From contig JAFRUR010000074.1 in assembly GCA_017438775.1 (NCBI GenBank), forward strand, positions 1 through 64,000: a stretch of DNA of 64,000 nucleotides, read 5' to 3'. Shown one piece after another: positions 60,384 to 64,000 of this stretch. The notes beneath the pieces are model-generated. The model searched no databases. It was not told the DNA's origin and saw nothing but the letters and a program-made list of their open reading frames with translations. This DNA is from Lachnospiraceae bacterium. Lineage in GTDB: Bacteria > Bacillota > Clostridia > Lachnospirales > Lachnospiraceae. Numbering within the stretch: position 1 is the stretch's first letter; each line of letters begins with the position of its first letter. The translations under genes were made by a program, and so were the position numbers.

Positions 60384-61228
60384 TGGCGACTGCGTTTTAT
60401 CTTCCGAAAACCGTGAAAGAAGCCTGTGCCCTGCTCGGCGAGTGGGGAGAGCGGGTCGTGATCACAAACGGCGGTACCGATATCGTGATCGAGATCGGGA
60501 AGGGCCGCCTCGTGCCGGAGGCGAACGTCTGCATCCGGAATATCGAAGAACTCCACGCCATCCGGCAGGAAGGGGAGTTCCTCTCCATAGGCGGCGCGGC
60601 GACCTTTGACGAGATGCTGGCATCGCCCCTGGTGAAGGCCTTCCCCGGAATGATCGAGGCGGCAGGCGTGATCGGCAGCCCCGCCATCCGGGCCATGGGG
60701 ACCCTGGCCGGAAACATCTGCACCGCGGCGCCCGCGCCGGACGGCTGTACCATGGCGATGGGCCTGGACGCGCGGGTGGTGCTCCGGAGCGCGGCGGGAG
60801 AGCGGACAGTGCCCCTCTCCGAAATGCTTCTGGGCCGCGGAAAGACCGCAAGGCGCGGGGACGAGCTCCTCACGCAGATTCTCCTGCCCCTGTCAAAAAC
60901 GGCCTGCGCCTATCAGCGGCTGGCCAGACGGCAGGCCCAGGATATTGCCAAGGTGATGGTCGGAGCCTCGCTGGAGACCTGCGGCGGCGTCATCACCGCC
61001 GCGGCCGTGGCTCTCGGCGCCGTGAACGCGGTGCCCTGCCGGGCCCCCAGCGTGGAAGAGATGCTGGTCGGGAAACCGGCTGCGGAGGGCCTGGAAGCGG
61101 TCCGGGACTTCTTCCCGCCCGAGGCAAAACTCCGGCCGAGCCCCTTCCGGGAATACAAGCAGCAGGTGCTGCCGACGCTGCTTTTCCGGACGCTGGAGCA
61201 GGCAGCGGAGAGAGGAGGCGGACGATGA
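60383..61228 (+). CDS. Xanthine dehydrogenase-family FAD subunit
   Basis: A 281-residue FAD-binding subunit. The FAD motifs are ITNGGTDIVIEIGKG near the N-terminus and AMGTLAGNICTAAPAPD in the middle. It passes electrons from the iron-sulfur subunit to NAD or ferredoxin. The start at 60383 overlaps the large-subunit stop; a GTG one codon earlier is also possible. Its own stop overlaps the next start. Confidence 0.9.
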   Translation: MATAFYLPKTVKEACALLGEWGERVVITNGGTDIVIEIGKGRLVPEANVCIRNIEELHAIRQEGEFLSIGGAATFDEMLASPLVKAFPGMIEAAGVIGSPAIRAMGTLAGNICTAAPAPDGCTMAMGLDARVVLRSAAGERTVPLSEMLLGRGKTARRGDELLTQILLPLSKTACAYQRLARRQAQDIAKVMVGASLETCGGVITAAAVALGAVNAVPCRAPSVEEMLVGKPAAEGLEAVRDFFPPEAKLRPSPFREYKQQVLPTLLFRTLEQAAERGGGR

Positions 61229-61707
61229 GAGAGGTGCATTTCATCCTCAACGGAAGACCTGTCTCCGTGACGGCGGACGAAAACGAGCTGCTGGTCGATA
61301 CCATCCGCGGGCGATTCGGTCTGTGCGGCACCAAGGAGGGCTGCCGCGCGGGAGACTGCGGGACCTGCACGGTCCTGCTGGAGGGCACGGCCGTCCGGTC
61401 CTGCCTGCTGCTGACCTGCTCCGTGGAGGGCAGGCACATCACCACGATCGAAGGCCTGGGGGACAGGGATCACATCCACCCCATCCAGCAGGCGTTCATC
61501 GACGCGGGGGCCGTCCAGTGCGGCTTCTGCACACCGGGCATGGTGCTCACCGCCAAGGCCCTGCTCGACCGGAATCCCCACCCCGGTGAACGGGAGATCC
61601 GGGTCGCGCTTTCCGGAAATCTATGCCGGTGTACCGGCTATGAGAAGATCATAAAAGCTGTTCAACTGGCCTCGCAACGCATGGACCCGACCCCGGAAAC
61701 AGAATGA
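61225..61707 (+). CDS. Xanthine dehydrogenase-family 2Fe-2S subunit
   Basis: A 160-residue protein with two [2Fe-2S] domains. The first has CGTKEGCRAGDCGTCTVLL; the second has CGFCTPGMVL and the later CRCTGYEKI. This is the usual small subunit of molybdenum hydroxylases. The gene overlaps the FAD subunit by 4 bp and is followed by a TRAP transporter, which suggests linked uptake of a substrate. Confidence 0.93.
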   Translation: MREVHFILNGRPVSVTADENELLVDTIRGRFGLCGTKEGCRAGDCGTCTVLLEGTAVRSCLLLTCSVEGRHITTIEGLGDRDHIHPIQQAFIDAGAVQCGFCTPGMVLTAKALLDRNPHPGEREIRVALSGNLCRCTGYEKIIKAVQLASQRMDPTPETE

Positions 61708-61726
61708 AAAAAGAGAGGAGACGAAT

Positions 61727-62836
61727 ATGAAGAAGTTCTTCGCGATCATCCTGACGATCTGTCTGGTGGCAGCCGTCCTCGCCGGCTGCGGCAGCAGCAC
61801 GCCGCAGACCACCGCCGCCCCGACCACCACGAAGGCCCCCGAGACCAAGGCCCCTGAGACCCAGGCGCCGCAGACGACGGAAGCCCCCGCCACCGAGGCC
61901 CCTCTGGACTTCGGCGACAAGTACCTGACCATGCTGACCGGCAGCACCGGCGGCGCGTACTATCCCATCGGAATCATCTTCTCCACCCTGTGGAATGAGC
62001 ATCTGGGCTCTGCGGGACTGAACGTCTCCGGTCAGGCCTCTGCCGGCGGTGTGGAGAACCTGAACATGCTCAAGTCCGGCGAAGCGGATCTGGGCCTCGC
62101 CGTTTCCGACTTCGGTTACTATTCCTACACCGGCACGGCGATGTTTGACGGTAAGGGCGAGCACAAGGAACTCCGCGGCATCTGCGGCCTGTGGCCCGAG
62201 CTCGTGCACATGGTCGTCACCGAGGCTTCCGGCATCAACAGTCTGCAGGATGCGGTGGGTCACCGCCTGAGCATCGGCGGCGCCGGCTCCGGTATGGCCT
62301 ACAACACCCCCATCATGATGAAGGTCCTCGCGAACGCCGAGATCAACACCGACTGGACGCCTGAGTACCTCGCCTTCCAGCAGTCCTCCGAGGCCATGCA
62401 GAACGGCCAGATCGACGGCGTGAACATCACCGGCGGCGTGCCCGTTTCCAGTGCGACCGAGCTCATGGCCAGCAGCATCGGCACCAAGATCCTGTCCTTC
62501 TCCCAGGAGGACTGCGACAAGCTGAACTCCCTCGGCTACACCCAGTTCGGTCTGTACACCATTCCGGCCAACACCTACAACAACCAGCCGGAAGACCTGA
62601 CGACCCTGGGCTATAAGTGCGAGCTGTTCTGCACCGCCGACCTGGATGAGGAAGTCGTCTACAACATGACCAAGGTCCTCTTCGAGTACATCGACGAGAT
62701 CCGCGCATCCCACAAGGCTCTCTCCACGATCGATGCCAAGACCTGTCTGAACGGTCTGGCGGACACCCCGCTGCATCCCGGCGCCATCCGCTATTTCGAG
62801 GAGATCGGCGTCACGATCCCTGAGAACCTGAAGTAA
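61727..62836 (+). CDS. TAXI-family TRAP transporter binding lipoprotein
   Basis: A 369-residue lipoprotein. The signal peptide ends in AVLAGCG, with the lipid-attachment cysteine at about residue 23. A Thr/Pro-rich linker follows (about 24-60). The body has YLTMLTGSTGGAYYPIG and GQASAGGVENLNML, as in TAXI-type binding proteins of TRAP transporters, which often bind glutamate, aromatic acids or other carboxylates. GAGAGGAG precedes the start. It may supply the substrate of the upstream dehydrogenase, but this is inference. Confidence 0.9.
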   Translation: MKKFFAIILTICLVAAVLAGCGSSTPQTTAAPTTTKAPETKAPETQAPQTTEAPATEAPLDFGDKYLTMLTGSTGGAYYPIGIIFSTLWNEHLGSAGLNVSGQASAGGVENLNMLKSGEADLGLAVSDFGYYSYTGTAMFDGKGEHKELRGICGLWPELVHMVVTEASGINSLQDAVGHRLSIGGAGSGMAYNTPIMMKVLANAEINTDWTPEYLAFQQSSEAMQNGQIDGVNITGGVPVSSATELMASSIGTKILSFSQEDCDKLNSLGYTQFGLYTIPANTYNNQPEDLTTLGYKCELFCTADLDEEVVYNMTKVLFEYIDEIRASHKALSTIDAKTCLNGLADTPLHPGAIRYFEEIGVTIPENLK

Positions 62837-62985
62837 GCGATTCTTCGGCAGGAGAGACGAACGACTGACGCCGGTCCGGAAAAGAGGCCGCCCGGGCCGG
62901 CGCGAACCGTACAGGAACAGCTTTTCCGCAGTACCCCTCAGGGAATGCGCCGGCAGGAGCAGGCGGGATCCCGCAAGGAGAAACC

Positions 62986-64000
62986 ATGGCAAAGGGAAAG
63001 AAAGAGAAAAAAGTCACCGGCACGCGGAAGTTCGAGGGCGGTCTTCAGAAGGGCGTCCTGATCTTCTGCATCGTCTGCGCGCTGGTGATGATCTTCATCA
63101 ACGCGTTCAGCCTGATGATCACCGTGAAGAAGAACGCGATCGCGCTGTCCTTCATGCTGGCGCTCACCTTCATTTTCTACCCCGCGACTTCGCGGTCCAG
63201 ACGGGACATGCCCAGTGTACCGGACTGGATTCTCGCCGTGCTCAGCGTCGTGACCTGCATCTTCATCTTTTCGAGCTACGACAGCCTGATCGCCCGGAAT
63301 CTCGAGCCCACGATGCCGGAGCTCGTCTTTGCCGGGATCCTGGTCGTCCTCGTGCTGGAATCCGTGCGCCGCTCCACGGGCTACATCCTGCCGATCCTCG
63401 CGCTGATCTTCATCCTCTACGCGAAATTCGGCATCCATTTCCCGGGCATTCTCCGGCACAAGGGCTTCCTCTGGCCGAGGATCCTGATCCGCCTGGGCCT
63501 CGCCGACACGGGTATCTGGGGCACCAGCCTCACCACGGCGGCGTCTTACGTTTTCATGTTCATCATGTTCGGCTGCTTCCTGAACAGCTCCGGCACGGCC
63601 AAGTTCTTCAATGACTTCGCCATTTCCTTCGCCGGACGGCTCCGGGGCGGCCCGGCCCAGGTCTCCGTGGTTTCCTCGGGGCTGATGGGAACCATCAGCG
63701 GCAGCGCCCAGGCCAACGTCGCCACCACCGGCGCCTTCACGATTCCGCTGATGAAGAAGGTGGGCTATTCCGACCGCTTTGCCGCGGCCGTGGAGGCCGC
63801 CGCCTCGACGGGCGGCATCCTGATGCCCCCGGTCATGGGCGCGGCGTCCTTCGTCATGGCCTCTTTCCTGGGCATCCCCTACGCGACGGTCATGAAGGCC
63901 GGCATCATCCCGGCGCTGCTGTACTACTTCTCGATCTTTTTCATGGTGGACCTGCGGGCCCGGAAGATGAAGCTGACGGGGATGAATTCTGCCGACCTGC
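62986..64000 (+). CDS. TRAP transporter fused permease (partial)
   Basis: The frame begins at ATG 62986 after CAAGGAG and runs off the right edge, leaving 338 codons. The basic start MAKGKKEKKVTGTRKFEGG is followed by several membrane helices, then FGCFLNSSGTAKFFNDFA, GGPAQVSVVSSGLMGTISGSAQANVATTGAF and ASTGGILMPPVMGAASFVMA, which are the DctM-like permease core of TAXI-type systems with fused small and large permease parts. It pairs with the binding lipoprotein upstream. Confidence 0.9.
   Translation, partial: MAKGKKEKKVTGTRKFEGGLQKGVLIFCIVCALVMIFINAFSLMITVKKNAIALSFMLALTFIFYPATSRSRRDMPSVPDWILAVLSVVTCIFIFSSYDSLIARNLEPTMPELVFAGILVVLVLESVRRSTGYILPILALIFILYAKFGIHFPGILRHKGFLWPRILIRLGLADTGIWGTSLTTAASYVFMFIMFGCFLNSSGTAKFFNDFAISFAGRLRGGPAQVSVVSSGLMGTISGSAQANVATTGAFTIPLMKKVGYSDRFAAAVEAAASTGGILMPPVMGAASFVMASFLGIPYATVMKAGIIPALLYYFSIFFMVDLRARKMKLTGMNSADL

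Overview
The window reads as chromosome of a GC-rich, anaerobic Firmicute, most likely a gut Clostridia-type organism. The support is AGGAGG-type ribosome binding sites, a Gram-positive type VII secretion ATPase, a PASTA-domain kinase, and many oxygen-sensitive or tungsten/molybdenum enzymes. No rRNA, tRNA or CRISPR array was found, so the species cannot be named.

Layout. 1-250 holds AT-rich inverted repeats and a DUF3592 membrane protein. 800-4450 is a ferrous-iron uptake operon (feoA, feoA, feoB, FeoB-associated Cys-rich protein). 4650-7255 holds an M3 oligopeptidase and two small proteins. 7660-31360 is a 24-kb type VII secretion-like locus: an XRE regulator broken by an in-frame amber codon, an EssC ATPase, a YukD-like ubiquitin fold protein, four small helical WXG100/Lap-like proteins, five modular effectors with papain-like or CHAP C-termini, two acidic proteins that may be immunity factors, two PP2C phosphatases, an FHA protein, and two membrane Ser/Thr kinases with unusual extracellular sensor regions. 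No EssA, EssB or EsaA homologue is visible.

31680-38890 holds an orphan short prepilin peptidase, a PatB/MalY aminotransferase, and a four-gene set that resembles a sulfoquinovose transaldolase pathway (YihQ-like glycosidase, transaldolase, sulfolactaldehyde reductase-like enzyme, sugar isomerase-like enzyme). The glycosidase lacks the arginine that binds the sulfonate in E. coli YihQ. 39309-40403 is rpsF-ssb-rpsR, followed by a LUD-domain protein and a DUF2130 protein.

From 42925 to 57630 genes run on the minus strand. They include a ThiF/HesA-like activator, MoeA, a MoeA-PBP fusion, a tungsten-type aldehyde ferredoxin oxidoreductase with its own promoter and attenuator-like leader, a MoaD-like protein, and a polyferredoxin fused in frame to an iron alcohol dehydrogenase. 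The same strand carries metF, a separate MetH activation protein, metH, ksgA and a D-2-hydroxyacid dehydrogenase. The last gene sits between two perfect 68-bp copies of the 5' end of ksgA. The right end carries a three-subunit xanthine dehydrogenase-family enzyme and a TAXI-type TRAP transporter that runs off the window.

The best candidate for an undescribed system is the type VII locus, where real Ser/Thr kinases, phosphatases and FHA domains surround a minimal secretion core. The modular effectors look built by exchanging two N-terminal types with three catalytic types.
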